Source: Alphaproteobacteria bacterium (GTDB lineage: Bacteria; Pseudomonadota; Alphaproteobacteria; Rhodobacterales; Rhodobacteraceae). Taken from it: a stretch of DNA of 25,155 bases. The notes under the pieces were generated by a model. That model ran no database searches and was not told where the DNA came from. It saw nothing but the letters and a program-made list of their open reading frames with translations. The translations under genes and the position numbers were made by a program. Positions 14,231-23,015 of the stretch are shown here, in pieces (the stretch's first letter is position 1; each line of letters begins with the position of its first letter). The stretch lies in assembly GCA_030424705.1 (NCBI GenBank), contig JAUHWJ010000001.1:1-25155 (forward strand), in the 5' to 3' direction.

Positions 14231-16837
14231 ATGTCAAGAGTCGTTCGGGTGGCCCTCATACTGGCCATGGCGGCGTTCGCGCGCCCCATCGCCGCGAGCG
14301 AAACCGTTCTTCTCGTGGCGGTTTCGGTAAACGGGCGCGGCGCCTCCGAGTTCGAGGACGTCGCGGTCACCGAAACGGGCGCGCTGCTCGTGCCGGTCGT
14401 CGCGATCGTACGGGCCGCCGAGGGCCTTGTCGATGTCGCCGACGACGGCTCCGTCACCCTGCAACTGCCGCCGGCGGACGGGACGATCCGGATCGATGCA
14501 AGATCCGAGCGGCTTCAGGTGAACGGCCGCGCTCGGGAATGGGCGCCCGAAACGGCGATGCTCGTCGATGGCCGGCCGCTCGTCGCCTCGGGCCTGATCG
14601 CGGAGGTCTTCGGCCTGGAGACGACGCTTTCGCAGGACGCCTCGACGCTCGAAGTCGTGAGCGCGAGGCCGCTGCCCGCAGATCTCCGCGCCATGCGGGA
14701 GCGGCGTTGGAGCACTTTCGGCCTCGACAGTCGAGAAGAGCCGGTCGCCGTCGCCGTCGAGACGCCCTACGTCATGCTCGCGCCTCCGGAGGGCGAGCTG
14801 CAGCTGGGCCTGTCGGTGAACTCCGGGGGCGACCTCGGCGCGACGGCCTCGGGACGATTCGAGATGGAGGCCCTGCGCCTCGGTCACCGCGTCAGCTTCT
14901 CGGGGGACAAGGACGGCGGGATCGGGAGCCTCCGGTGGACGAGTGGTCGGAGTTCCCCGACCGGCGGCGTGTTCGGCGTCGATCGCCTTTCCCGCGCCGA
15001 GATCGGGGACGTCGAAGGTCTCTGGGCCCCGCTGGTGCGCTCCGGCGGCCAAGGGCGCGGGCTGCGGCTGAGCAGCGACGTGTTCGAGCGCGACTCTCGC
15101 TTCGACGTCTCCCAAGTCGCCGGCGACGCCCCCCCCGGCTGGGACGCCGAACTCTATCTCGGCTCCACCTTGATCGACTTCCAGCGGGTCGGCCCGGAAG
15201 GGCGCTTCGCCTTCGAGGATCTGCCCCTCTTTGGCGGGGCCAACGATTACCGCGTGGTCCTCTACGCGCCGGACGGCCGGACGCGCGAGATCTCGGCGAC
15301 GCGGACGATCGCAGCAGGAGCCCTGCCCGCAGGGGAATGGCGGTTCGACGGAGTGCTGCTGGAGCGCGGAGCTCCCGTGTTCGATCTGGCCGGCGACGGC
15401 GTCGACGAGGGGCCCAGCCTGCAGTTCGCCGTCGACTACGGCGTTGACAGCGCGCTGACCCTTGGCGCCTTCGGCTTCTTCGACCTGGAGGCCGGCGCGG
15501 AAGGCTCGGAGCCGACGCGCCATTTGGGGCTGCTCGCCCGATCCGGCCTCGGGCCGGTCACGGCCCAGGCAGGCTTCGCTCTGGACTCGAACGGCTTCTC
15601 CGCCGCGGAACTCGCCACCGCCGTTGGCCTCAGGTCCGTTGGTCTCCATGCCCGATACCGCCGCTTCGACGTGGGTTTCGACAGCCCGGTCAAGCGCGAG
15701 GCAGGCGGCGACGCCCTCCAGTCGTTCAGGGTCGGGGCCTCGACTGCGCTCGGGTGGCTTGGGTCGATATCCGCTGAGTACGAATGGGTCGACTTGGTCG
15801 GGGGCGAGACCGAGGAACGCATCGACGCCTCGTTTAGGCATCGTCTCGGGCCGATAAGCTTCTCCCATGTCGGAGAGCTGTGGCGGGTCGGCGGCGCGGA
15901 TCGGGTCCAGTTCTCTTCGCTCGCGTCTCTTTCGCTCTTCGGCGCCAACGCGCGGCTGCGCGCAGAGGGCTCGATGGAGACCTCGGGCGACCCCCGCCTC
16001 GATCGTCTGGAGGCCGCGCTGACCTCGCGGATCGGCCGCGACGCGAACCTCGCCGTCTCGTCGAGCTACGATCTGAACTCTGGCGCGCACGCCACGAATG
16101 GCAGCCTCGCGTGGGATACTGAGTTCGGCTCCTTCGGCGTGGCCGCGTCTCTCGACGACCGGGGCGGATGGTCGGCCAACTTTGGCGTCGGCGTCAGTTT
16201 CGGTGGCGACACGAGGACGGGCGCGTGGCCGGTGCTGCGCGACAGGAAGGAAACCGACCGGGGGATGGCGAGGCTGCGCCTCGCCGGCGTCGACGGAACG
16301 CCCTTCGCCGGCGGGGACGGCGAGTCCGGCGCAGGCGCCTCGGTGGCGCTCCTCGTCGATGGCCGGCCTGGCAGCGCGCCGATCGACGAGACGGGCGCGG
16401 CGATCATTTCCGGTCTCGCTCCGGGGAGAGCGACTCTCATCGAACTGACGGGGCTCGACGACGCGGACCCGTTTCTCGCGCTGAGCCCCGCCGCGGCGTC
16501 GGTCTCGCCGAGACCCGGGGTTCCGGCGGAACTGTCCGTCGCCGTGGCGCCCGGCGCGATGCTGTCGGGACGAGTGATCGCCTCGACGGCGAACGGCGAG
16601 AGCGGAACAGCCCATGCGACGGTCGTACTGGAGCGGAGCGACGGAACCTCGCGGCAGACGACCCGGAGCCTCACGGGCGGCTATTTCCTCTTCGAAAACG
16701 TCTTTCCGGGCGACTGGATCGTGCGCGTGGAGGACCACGAAGCCGGGGTTCCGGGACTGCGTTCAGGGCTCGCCGTCACCCTCGCTCCGGACGAGATGCG
16801 CGACGACCTCGTCCTCGTGAAAACCGGCGGCGGATAA
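14231..16837 (+). CDS. Outer-membrane usher of the DUF4402 pilus
   Basis: An 868-residue outer-membrane protein (signal MSRVVRVALILAMAAFARPIAA). The N-terminal 130 residues form a periplasmic domain with LLVPVVAIVRAAEGLVDV. From about residue 190 to 680 there is a long run of amphipathic beta-strands with short turns, as in the 24-strand FimD/PapC barrel. A plug-like insertion lies around 300-370 (GDAPPGWDAELYLGSTLIDFQRVGPEGRFAFEDLPLFGGANDYRV, split here only by description). The C-terminal part has two small beta-sandwich domains, the last resembling carboxypeptidase-regulatory folds (SGRVIASTANGESG, GGYFLFENVFPGDW). The gene follows the chaperone by 72 bases. It would secrete and polymerise the pilins. 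The sequence is divergent from classical ushers; barrel limits are estimates. Confidence 0.8.
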   Translation: MSRVVRVALILAMAAFARPIAASETVLLVAVSVNGRGASEFEDVAVTETGALLVPVVAIVRAAEGLVDVADDGSVTLQLPPADGTIRIDARSERLQVNGRAREWAPETAMLVDGRPLVASGLIAEVFGLETTLSQDASTLEVVSARPLPADLRAMRERRWSTFGLDSREEPVAVAVETPYVMLAPPEGELQLGLSVNSGGDLGATASGRFEMEALRLGHRVSFSGDKDGGIGSLRWTSGRSSPTGGVFGVDRLSRAEIGDVEGLWAPLVRSGGQGRGLRLSSDVFERDSRFDVSQVAGDAPPGWDAELYLGSTLIDFQRVGPEGRFAFEDLPLFGGANDYRVVLYAPDGRTREISATRTIAAGALPAGEWRFDGVLLERGAPVFDLAGDGVDEGPSLQFAVDYGVDSALTLGAFGFFDLEAGAEGSEPTRHLGLLARSGLGPVTAQAGFALDSNGFSAAELATAVGLRSVGLHARYRRFDVGFDSPVKREAGGDALQSFRVGASTALGWLGSISAEYEWVDLVGGETEERIDASFRHRLGPISFSHVGELWRVGGADRVQFSSLASLSLFGANARLRAEGSMETSGDPRLDRLEAALTSRIGRDANLAVSSSYDLNSGAHATNGSLAWDTEFGSFGVAASLDDRGGWSANFGVGVSFGGDTRTGAWPVLRDRKETDRGMARLRLAGVDGTPFAGGDGESGAGASVALLVDGRPGSAPIDETGAAIISGLAPGRATLIELTGLDDADPFLALSPAAASVSPRPGVPAELSVAVAPGAMLSGRVIASTANGESGTAHATVVLERSDGTSRQTTRSLTGGYFLFENVFPGDWIVRVEDHEAGVPGLRSGLAVTLAPDEMRDDLVLVKTGGG

Positions 16838-17168
16838 ACCATCGGTGGTAGACCGCACTCCGTCAGGCGCCGCATCGCCCCGGGTGATGGCCTACAAGGA
16901 GGCCGCGCCCGGAGCCCTTGCGTAGCGCAGCACGCGGCCGGGCCGCCGCGGGGCGGCAATCGCCCGTTCTCGATAGAGGTTCGGTTTGCAAGACTTGTAG
17001 CCCGAACCGGAGACGACGATGGCTACAAGAGAATGACGCTGAACGAGATGGTTCGGAAGGACGCCGCGATAACCGGCCACGGAACCGCACGCTCATCCGG
17101 CCAGGGCCGGGTGATTCCCCGCCATTGGCACGTTTCACTTTTTCGATGGTTGGTCCGGGGTCGAAAGG
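16838..17168. other. Gene-free junction between pilus locus and conjugative module
   Basis: No credible gene is seen. A 7-bp pair GGTTCGG (16978-16984)/CCGAACC (17002-17008) overlaps a perfect 9-bp pair CTTGTAGCC (16994-17002)/GGCTACAAG (17021-17029). The bases just before 17169 look like the 5' leader of an IS21-type element. The stretch reads as a scar where two unrelated regions were joined. Confidence 0.5.
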
Positions 17169-17290
17169 ATGTACGGCTTGGAGTTGTATTCGAAGGTCCG
17201 GATGGCTGAGCTGCCGTATGGCGTGAGCCGGCCCACAGCGGCCCGGCGGTTCGGAATTGACTGTCAGGCGGTCGCGAAGTCGGTTGGGCG
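17169..17290 (+). pseudogene. IS21-type transposase (IstA) N-terminal fragment
   Basis: About 40 codons from ATG 17169 read LYSKVRMAELPYGVSRPTAARRFGID and continue CQAVAKSVG. This matches the N-terminal helix-turn-helix of IS21-family IstA proteins (pattern KVRRA-x(4)-G-x-S-x-x-x-AARRFG). Homology stops near 17290; the catalytic domain and IstB are absent. The fragment directly borders the 3' end of the CopG-like gene, where the trb cluster of related elements would begin, so it probably marks a deletion or insertion breakpoint. Confidence 0.6.
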
Positions 17291-17332
17291 CGCCAGGCTG
17301 CAAAGATGCGATGGAGGCCGGCGTCGAGCATC

Positions 17333-17755
17333 TCATTCGGATTCCGTTTCCGCGGATACTTCCCGGCTCACCTCCCGCGCCAGCGTCGTCCCCTTCGCGA
17401 GCCTGCGCGCGAGCGCATCGACGAAGCCCGCATAACGCTCCCTGCCCTTGGCCTGGGCGGCGTCGCGGAGCTCGGCATGGATCGGCGGCGTGGCGATGAG
17501 CCAGAAGCGGATGAAGAGCGCGAGCGCCTCGGCGGCGATCTCCTGATCGCGTTCGAGGCGCTCGATGGCGCGGGTCAAGCGGTCGAGCCGGCGGGTGATG
17601 GCGGCTTCGTTCTGCTCGGCGCCGTCGGGCGAGAGGAAGGAGGCGAGGGCGGCCTCGACGATCCGCGTGGTGGGAACGCGGCGCCGGGCGGCGAGCGCCT
17701 CGAGGTCGTCGGCGAGCCGGGCGTCGAGATAGGCGGTGACCTTCTGCTTGCGCAT
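17333..17755 (-). CDS. CopG/ribbon-helix-helix protein of the conjugation module
   Basis: A 140-residue protein whose first 45 residues (KQKVTAYLDARLADDLEALAARRRVPTTRIVEAALASFL) form a ribbon-helix-helix DNA-binding fold. A long basic/acidic helical part and a hydrophobic helix (ALALFIRFWLIATPP) follow. In related alphaproteobacterial ICEs such a gene sits between traG and trbB; here it follows traG by 11 bases and no trbB follows. It may regulate transfer genes or help relaxosome assembly; this is inference from fold and position. The Glu-rich tail ends near the IS21 fragment, and the C-terminus appears intact. Confidence 0.75.
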   Translation of the reverse strand: MRKQKVTAYLDARLADDLEALAARRRVPTTRIVEAALASFLSPDGAEQNEAAITRRLDRLTRAIERLERDQEIAAEALALFIRFWLIATPPIHAELRDAAQAKGRERYAGFVDALARRLAKGTTLAREVSREVSAETESE

Positions 17756-17766
17756 GGCGGCGTTCC

Positions 17767-19767
17767 TCAGAGATCGATCCCGTCATCCGGATCCATCGCG
17801 GCCTGCCGCGCGACGTTCCGGAATCGGGCGCGAAGGGCGCGGGCGCGGGCGGCTTCGTCATCGGCGTCGTCATCGGGCGCGACGAACTCCGCCTCGGGCG
17901 CGGCGCGATCGGGGGCGATGTCCTCGTGTTCGGGGAGGTCGGGCGCGCGTCGGATGCCGCCGTCCTTGTCCTCTGAATCAGCATCGGTAGCTGCAGGCGC
18001 CGTTGCAGGCGCTGCGATCAGGGGCAGCGCGCTCCAGTCGTCAGCCGGCGCCCCGGCGGCCGGGATCGGCACGGACTGCCCCGGCGGCGAGGTGACCCGC
18101 ACCTTCAACTGCGCGTCGAGATAGTATCGGACCTTGCGTGCCCGGATCGGCGGCGCGCCGGAGACCAGCACGATCTCGTCCTCTGGCGGCAGCTGCATGA
18201 TCTCGCCCGGCGTCAGGAGCGCCCGCGCCGTCTCCTGCCGCGAGACCATGAGATGCCCGAGCCAGGGCGAGAGGCGGTGCCCGGCGTAGTTCTTCATCGC
18301 CCGGAGCTCGGTCGTGGTCCCGAGGGCGTCGGAGAGCCGCCGCGCGGTCCGCTCGTCATTGGTCGCGAAGGCGACGCGGACATGGCAATTGTCGAGGATC
18401 GCGTTGTTCGGCCCGTAGGCCTTCTCGATCTGGTTCAGCGACTGGGCGATCAGGAAGGCCTTCAGCCCGTAGCCCGCCATGAAGGCGAGCTGGCTCTCGA
18501 AGAAGTCGAGCCGCCCGAGCGCCGGGAACTCGTCGAGCATGAAGAGGAGGCGATGCCGGCGCCCTTTCGCCTCCAGCTCCTCGGTCAGGCGGCGGCCGAT
18601 CTGGTTCAGGATCAGCCGCACCAGCGGCTTGGTGCGCGAGATGTCGGAGGGCGGCACGACGAGGTGCAGCGTCACGGGGCGCGGCCCGGCGACGAGGTCG
18701 GCGATCCGCCAGTCGCAGCGGGAGGTGACGGCGGCGACGACCGGGTCGCGGTAGAGGCCGAGGAAGGACATCGCGGTCGAGAGGACGCCCGAGCGCTCGT
18801 TCTCCGACTTGTTGAGGAGTTCGCGCGCGGCTTGCGCCACGACGGGATGCGGCCGGTCCCCGAGATGGGGCGTGCGCATCATCGCCGCGAGCGTCGCCGC
18901 GATCGGGCGGCGCGGATCCGAGAGGAAGGTCGCGACCCCGGCCAGCGTCTTGTCGCGCTCGGCATGGAGCACGTGCAGGATCGCGCCCACCAGAAGCGAG
19001 TGGCTGGTCTTCTCCCAATGGTTCCGCCGCTCAAGCTGGCCTTCGGGGTCGACGAGGATGTCGGCGATGTTCTGGACGTCGCGCACCTCGCGGGCGCCGC
19101 GGCGGACTTCCAGGAGCGGGTTGTAGGCGGCGGAGCCCGCGTCGGTCGGATCGAAGCGGAGGACCGGGCCGAGGCGGGCGCGCCAGCCGGCGGTCAGGGT
19201 CCAGTTCTCGCCCTTGATGTCGTGGACGATGGCGGAGCCGGGCCAGGTCAGGAGGCTCGGGATGACGAGGCCGACGCCCTTGCCCGAGCGGGTCGGCGCG
19301 AAGCAGAGAACGTGCTCGGGCCCGTCGTGACGGAGGTAGCGCCGTTCGAGCCGCCCGAGCACGACGCCGTCCTCGCCGTAGAGCCCGGCGGCGGTCACAT
19401 CGGCGGGCGTCGACCAGCGGGCGGAGCCGTAGGTGGTGACGTCGCTCGCCTCGCGGGCGCGGAGAACCGAGAGGAGAATGGCGACGAGGATCGCGGCGAT
19501 CCCGCCCGAGGCGGCGATCACGGCGCCCTCGACGAAGATCGCCGGGGCGTAGGCATCGTACCAGTACCACCAGAGGAAGAGATCCCAGGGCCGGTAGACC
19601 GGCCAGCCGAAGAGATCGGCCATCGGCGCGCCGAGCGCCGGCTGGTGGCCGAGGCGGAAGGCCGTCCATTGCGTCGCGGCCTGGAGGAAGACGAGGACCA
19701 CGAGGCCGACGATCAGGATCTGGCCCCAGAGGATCGTGGTGGCGGAGGAGGCGGCGGGACGATACAT
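17767..19767 (-). CDS. traG: TraG/VirD4-type coupling protein
   Basis: A 666-residue hexameric ATPase that couples the relaxosome to a type IV secretion channel. Two membrane segments lie at about 13-30 and 76-100, with a periplasmic loop between. Walker A is APTRSGKGVG at 157-166 (Lys163) and Walker B is LLFMLDEFPAL at 407-417 (Asp412, Glu413). The segment AQSLNQIEKAYG after it is the usual post-Walker-B motif of TraG. GGAAGGA precedes the ATG at 19767. The length and both ends look complete. The relaxase gene ends 15 bases upstream and the CopG-like gene follows after 11 bases, so the three are one transcript. The partner channel (Trb) is not in the window. Confidence 0.93.
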   Translation of the reverse strand: MYRPAASSATTILWGQILIVGLVVLVFLQAATQWTAFRLGHQPALGAPMADLFGWPVYRPWDLFLWWYWYDAYAPAIFVEGAVIAASGGIAAILVAILLSVLRAREASDVTTYGSARWSTPADVTAAGLYGEDGVVLGRLERRYLRHDGPEHVLCFAPTRSGKGVGLVIPSLLTWPGSAIVHDIKGENWTLTAGWRARLGPVLRFDPTDAGSAAYNPLLEVRRGAREVRDVQNIADILVDPEGQLERRNHWEKTSHSLLVGAILHVLHAERDKTLAGVATFLSDPRRPIAATLAAMMRTPHLGDRPHPVVAQAARELLNKSENERSGVLSTAMSFLGLYRDPVVAAVTSRCDWRIADLVAGPRPVTLHLVVPPSDISRTKPLVRLILNQIGRRLTEELEAKGRRHRLLFMLDEFPALGRLDFFESQLAFMAGYGLKAFLIAQSLNQIEKAYGPNNAILDNCHVRVAFATNDERTARRLSDALGTTTELRAMKNYAGHRLSPWLGHLMVSRQETARALLTPGEIMQLPPEDEIVLVSGAPPIRARKVRYYLDAQLKVRVTSPPGQSVPIPAAGAPADDWSALPLIAAPATAPAATDADSEDKDGGIRRAPDLPEHEDIAPDRAAPEAEFVAPDDDADDEAARARALRARFRNVARQAAMDPDDGIDL

Positions 19768-19782
19768 CGGCGGTCCTTCCGG

Positions 19783-21549
19783 TCAGAGGGCGAGGCCGCG
19801 GCGGCGGCCGAGGTCCCAGTCGACGCCGCCGCCCGCCCCGACGGTTCCGGCCACCGAGCGGCCGAGGTGACGGTCGAGCTGCGGCGACCAGGGGACGAGG
19901 GAGAACCCGAGGCTCCCCTCCGGACCGAAGCCCTCGATCATCGCGAAGCGGCCCGAGGCGAGGTCGAGGCGGCGGCGGAAGGTTCCTTCGACCGGATCGC
20001 CCTCTTGCGGGCGGTGGCGCGGCAGGCCGGTCTCGGCGGAAAGGCGGGCGGCGGCCGTCTCGAGCTCGCGGGCGCGCAAGGTGGCGAGGAGGTCAGAAGC
20101 GAAGACCACCCGCCGGCCCTGTCGCTGCGCCAAGCCTTCGGCGACGAGCCGCTCGGCGCGCCGATCGAGCGCGTCGCGCACTTCCGCGCCGAAGCCCGAG
20201 CCGCTCAGCGGAGCCGGGTCGCGGACGAGCCGGATGCGGTCGAGCCAGGTCGCGCCCCCGGCTTCGATCTGGGCGGCGAGATCGAGGTCGGACCGGCCGA
20301 CCACCGCCAGCCGGGCGCGCTCGCCCGCCTTCGGCGTCCAGAGCCGGGTCTCGACGACGCCGCCGGGCGCGGTGTCGCCGGTCGCCTCGATGTCGGGGAA
20401 GCGTAGATGATGGACCCGCCCGTCGACCCCGTCGATGATCGCAAAGCCGCCGCCGTGCTGCTCGTCCTGCAGGCCACGCGCGACGAGCCGCCCGAGAATG
20501 GGCGAGGCTGGCACGCCCTCGATGACGAAGTCGGAGGCGCTGCGCACCGGGCCGCCCGCCATGGCCCGGTGCATCGTCCGGATGATGTCGCCTCGGAGGG
20601 CGAGGTCGCGGAGCGTCGCTTCCGCCCCGGACTTCAGCTTCCAGATTGCGGGCAGGACCGGCGTCGCCAGCCCCAGTCGCTCCAGCTTGCCGGCGCGGCC
20701 GATCATCAGGCGGCGGAGTTCGGGATCGCGCGGCTCAGGCGCGCCGCGGCGGAGATCGACGACGCCGGCGTGGTCGTCGGCAAGCGCGCGCAAGGAGCGG
20801 TCGAGATCGGTCCAACGCTCGGCATTGACCTGGCGCTCCAGATCTCCCGCGATCTCGCGCGCGCTGCGGGGGCCGAGTTCAAGCCCGACCAGCGCCTTGG
20901 CCCGGGAGCGCAGCCCGTGGGCGATGTAGTCGCGCGCGATGACGAGGTCGCGTCCATCCTCGGCCTTGCCCCGGACCAGGATGTGGACATGAGGATTGTC
21001 GGTGTTCCAGTGATCGACCGCCGCCCAGTCGAGCCTTGTGCCGAGGTCGCGCTCGGCCTGGGCCATCAGGTCGCGGGTGAAGGCGCGGAGGTCCCCGAGC
21101 CGATGAGCGTCCTCGGGCGAGACGATGAAGCGGAAGTGATGCCGGTCGTCCTCGCAAGCAGAGGCGAAGGCGCGGCCGTCGACACCGTCACCGTCGCGCC
21201 CGAAGAAATCGGCGTTCCGTCCGTCCCGGCCGACCCCGTCGCGCTGCAGATAGAGGATGTGCCGGGCGAGCGGGGCGGATCTGAGCTTCGCGCCGCCATG
21301 CCGGACGATGCGGGCCTTGACGAGGACGCGGCGGCTGGAGCGGGAGAGCCCCGCGGCGGTGCGGGCGAAGCGACCGCGTCCGCCGGTCGCCCCGGCGCGG
21401 TCCGCTGCGCCGAAACGATGGCCGGCATGCCCCTCCTTCCGGGCCGCGCGCATGACCTCGGCGACGAAGCGGGTGGCCCGGCGGGGCGAGGGGCCGCCGT
21501 CGCGGATGCGCCCGGGGCGGATGCGGAGATCGTCGTCGCCGCGCGTCAC
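19783..21549 (-). CDS. rlxS: Relaxase with DUF3363, RlxS/VirD2-like
   Basis: A 588-residue relaxase that would nick oriT and pilot the transferred strand. GTG at 21549 is chosen because GGAGG lies seven bases upstream and the protein then begins TRGDDDLRIRPGRIRD, the usual start in this family; a longer frame from 21627 only adds low-complexity residues. The nuclease part (about 75-230) has a candidate catalytic Tyr100 in HILYLQRDG and the His cluster H180-x(6)-H187-x-H189 in DHWNTDNPHVHILVRG. DUF3363 occupies the C-terminal half, with ASDFVIEGVPASPILGRLVARG and ending WDLGRRRGLAL. A candidate oriT lies in the 250 bases upstream. The gene order matches ICEMlSymR7A-type elements. Confidence 0.9.
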   Translation of the reverse strand: MTRGDDDLRIRPGRIRDGGPSPRRATRFVAEVMRAARKEGHAGHRFGAADRAGATGGRGRFARTAAGLSRSSRRVLVKARIVRHGGAKLRSAPLARHILYLQRDGVGRDGRNADFFGRDGDGVDGRAFASACEDDRHHFRFIVSPEDAHRLGDLRAFTRDLMAQAERDLGTRLDWAAVDHWNTDNPHVHILVRGKAEDGRDLVIARDYIAHGLRSRAKALVGLELGPRSAREIAGDLERQVNAERWTDLDRSLRALADDHAGVVDLRRGAPEPRDPELRRLMIGRAGKLERLGLATPVLPAIWKLKSGAEATLRDLALRGDIIRTMHRAMAGGPVRSASDFVIEGVPASPILGRLVARGLQDEQHGGGFAIIDGVDGRVHHLRFPDIEATGDTAPGGVVETRLWTPKAGERARLAVVGRSDLDLAAQIEAGGATWLDRIRLVRDPAPLSGSGFGAEVRDALDRRAERLVAEGLAQRQGRRVVFASDLLATLRARELETAAARLSAETGLPRHRPQEGDPVEGTFRRRLDLASGRFAMIEGFGPEGSLGFSLVPWSPQLDRHLGRSVAGTVGAGGGVDWDLGRRRGLAL

Positions 21550-21699
21550 GCTCCCGCCTCCGCGCGGGTAGCGCCGCCGCGCCGAAAGCCGCGCGGTCTC
21601 AGGGGCTTGGGCCTCGCATTGCCGCATCGGTGCGGTGGGCGCCGCGCAAATGTCGCCACAAGAACAACAACATGCGAGCCGCCTGCGGCGCCGCTTTTA

Positions 21700-21772
21700 T
21701 CTTGCGATCCTTCCCGTTGGGCCTGCGCCGATCCTGCCCGGCCTGCCGAACCTGCGACATCGCAGGCCGGAA
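21700..21772. other. Candidate origin of transfer (oriT)
   Basis: The gap between the relaxase and transglycosylase genes holds ATCCTGCCCGG at 21731-21741, which contains the P-type nick core ATCCTG|C and matches the RP4 nic region over this stretch; the nick would fall between 21736 and 21737 on the + strand. CGATCCT is directly repeated (21705-21711 and 21729-21735). Downstream are two competing hairpins: CCGGCCTGC (21738-21746)/GCAGGCCGG (21762-21770), and CCTGCGA (21751-21757)/TCGCAGG (21760-21766). Location next to rlxS agrees with known elements. The nick itself is inferred. Confidence 0.6.
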
Positions 21773-21796
21773 CGCGCCAGAACGGGGACGGGGAGC

Positions 21797-22501
21797 TCAC
21801 GGGGCTCTCCGGATCTGGAGCGGCGCAAAGAGCTCTGGAGGAGCCGTTCCCCCTGCGCTCCCGGACCGGTCATCGGCGTCAGGGCGACGTGCGCCCCACC
21901 CCGCAACGAAGAGCGGAGCATCGCGCCAGTCAGGTGCGACTTGATGGGCGAGCGGCGGCGGCGGAACGTCGGCGACTTCGCCGATCATCGGCGCCAGGAC
22001 GGCGACGTAGTCGCGCGTCTCGCGCGGCAAGGGGCGCCCCGTTGCGAGGTGCTCTGCGTAGCGCCCCGGCCCTGCATTGTAGGCGGCGAGGAAACCCGGC
22101 GTGCCGAAGCGGTCGTGCATCGCGCGCAGGTACGCCGCGCCCGCGAGGATGTTGTCGCGCGGATCGAAAGGGTCGTCGCCGAGCCCGTGGGCGGCGCGGA
22201 GCTCGGTCCAGGTGGCGGGCATGACCTGCATCAGCCCCATGGCGCCGGCGCGGCTGACCGCAAGCGGATCGCCGGCGCTTTCGACGGCGATGACGGCGCG
22301 GATCCAGTGCGGCGGCAGGCCGAAGCGCTCCGCGGCCTCGGCGACATGGCGGTCGATCTCCGGCGCGGCCTCGGCGACGGCGCGCGTCTTCACCGTTTGC
22401 CCGAAGGTCGGCCGCGGCGCGAAGATCGCGCCGGCGAGGAGCAGCGCGGCTGCGATCCCAGTGCAGGCGGCGCGGCGGGAGTTTGGCCGACGAACGAGCA
22501 T
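21797..22501 (-). CDS. Conjugation-associated lytic transglycosylase
   Basis: A 234-residue exported SLT-family enzyme that opens the peptidoglycan for the transfer apparatus. The ATG at 22501 is chosen because GGGGAGG is eight bases upstream and a signal (ACTGIAAALLLAGAIFAPRPTFG) follows. The catalytic domain shows IRAVIAVESAGDP with Glu74 as the general acid, GAMGLMQVMPATW and AYNAGPGRY, the three landmarks of the family. The C-terminal 60 residues are Pro- and Ala-rich and probably unstructured. It starts four bases after the traF stop, with its ribosome site inside the end of traF, so both are translated together. Equivalent genes lie beside traF in symbiosis-island-type ICEs. Confidence 0.9.
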   Translation of the reverse strand: MLVRRPNSRRAACTGIAAALLLAGAIFAPRPTFGQTVKTRAVAEAAPEIDRHVAEAAERFGLPPHWIRAVIAVESAGDPLAVSRAGAMGLMQVMPATWTELRAAHGLGDDPFDPRDNILAGAAYLRAMHDRFGTPGFLAAYNAGPGRYAEHLATGRPLPRETRDYVAVLAPMIGEVADVPPPPLAHQVAPDWRDAPLFVAGWGARRPDADDRSGSAGGTAPPELFAPLQIRRAP

Positions 22502-22505
22502 CGCC

Positions 22506-23015
22506 TCAGCCTCCCCTAGTCCAGATCGGCCGCGCGCGGGCGACGATTGAGGCGAAAGCCGTCGGACCGAGATAACGGCCGTCGAGGCTGCCCGGCGTAT
22601 CTGCCAGCAGGAGAAACACCTCTCCCTTGGCGAGCCTGCGGCAGCCCCGCCAGCGTGGCATCGGCCGTCCATGGCTGTCGGCGACGGCGGCCGTGGCGAC
22701 AGCAAAACCGTCGATCAGTATCGCGCGGCCGGACCGGCAGATCATAGCGCCAGGCAGCGCCGTGACGCGCTTCAAGAGCATGGCGCTCCGCCCGAGATAG
22801 CCCCGCGACGCGGCCCAGTCGGCGCGATCGGGCGGCAGCCGCACGGCGACCAGATCGCCGACGGCGAGCGCCTCTGGAGGCGTCAGCGCATAGAGCCCGA
22901 TCGGCAGGCTGGCGGAGGCGTTCCAGAGGAACCGCGGCGCCCGATCCGGCAGCGACGCGACTATGAGCGCGATGGCGACGCCCGCACCGAGAAGAGGAGG
23001 AGCGGCGCGGGTCAT
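22506..23015 (-). CDS. traF: TraF, S26 family conjugative peptidase
   Basis: A 169-residue membrane-anchored peptidase of the signal-peptidase I clan; in RP4, TraF matures the pilin TrbC. One membrane segment lies at about 8-22. The catalytic Ser36 is in ASASLPIGLYAL and the general base Lys82 is in AMLLKRVTALPG, the two family motifs; a later block GEVFLLLADTPGSLDGRYLGP carries the conserved SxDSRYxGP-type region. The ATG at 23015 overlaps the TGA of the preceding gene (ATGA at 23012-23015), so translation is coupled. Because trbC is not in the window, the substrate is either encoded elsewhere or lost. Confidence 0.9.
   Translation of the reverse strand: MTRAAPPLLGAGVAIALIVASLPDRAPRFLWNASASLPIGLYALTPPEALAVGDLVAVRLPPDRADWAASRGYLGRSAMLLKRVTALPGAMICRSGRAILIDGFAVATAAVADSHGRPMPRWRGCRRLAKGEVFLLLADTPGSLDGRYLGPTAFASIVARARPIWTRGG

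Noticed and set aside
14234..16738. Long - strand open frame opposite the usher gene
   Set aside because: Low-complexity Arg/Gly/Ala-rich translation without motifs; the + strand frame has a signal peptide and usher layout.
16970..17030. Possible tRNA gene, because of GGTTCGG and paired arms
   Set aside because: The pairs do not form a cloverleaf, and no acceptor stem or anticodon arm fits.
17291..17332. Start of trbB after the CopG-like gene
   Set aside because: The translated sequence shows none of the N-terminal features of TrbB and runs into the IS21 fragment.
18253..20406. Long + strand open frame across traG and the relaxase end
   Set aside because: It crosses two well-supported - strand genes and its translation is Glu/Arg/Gly-rich without family features.
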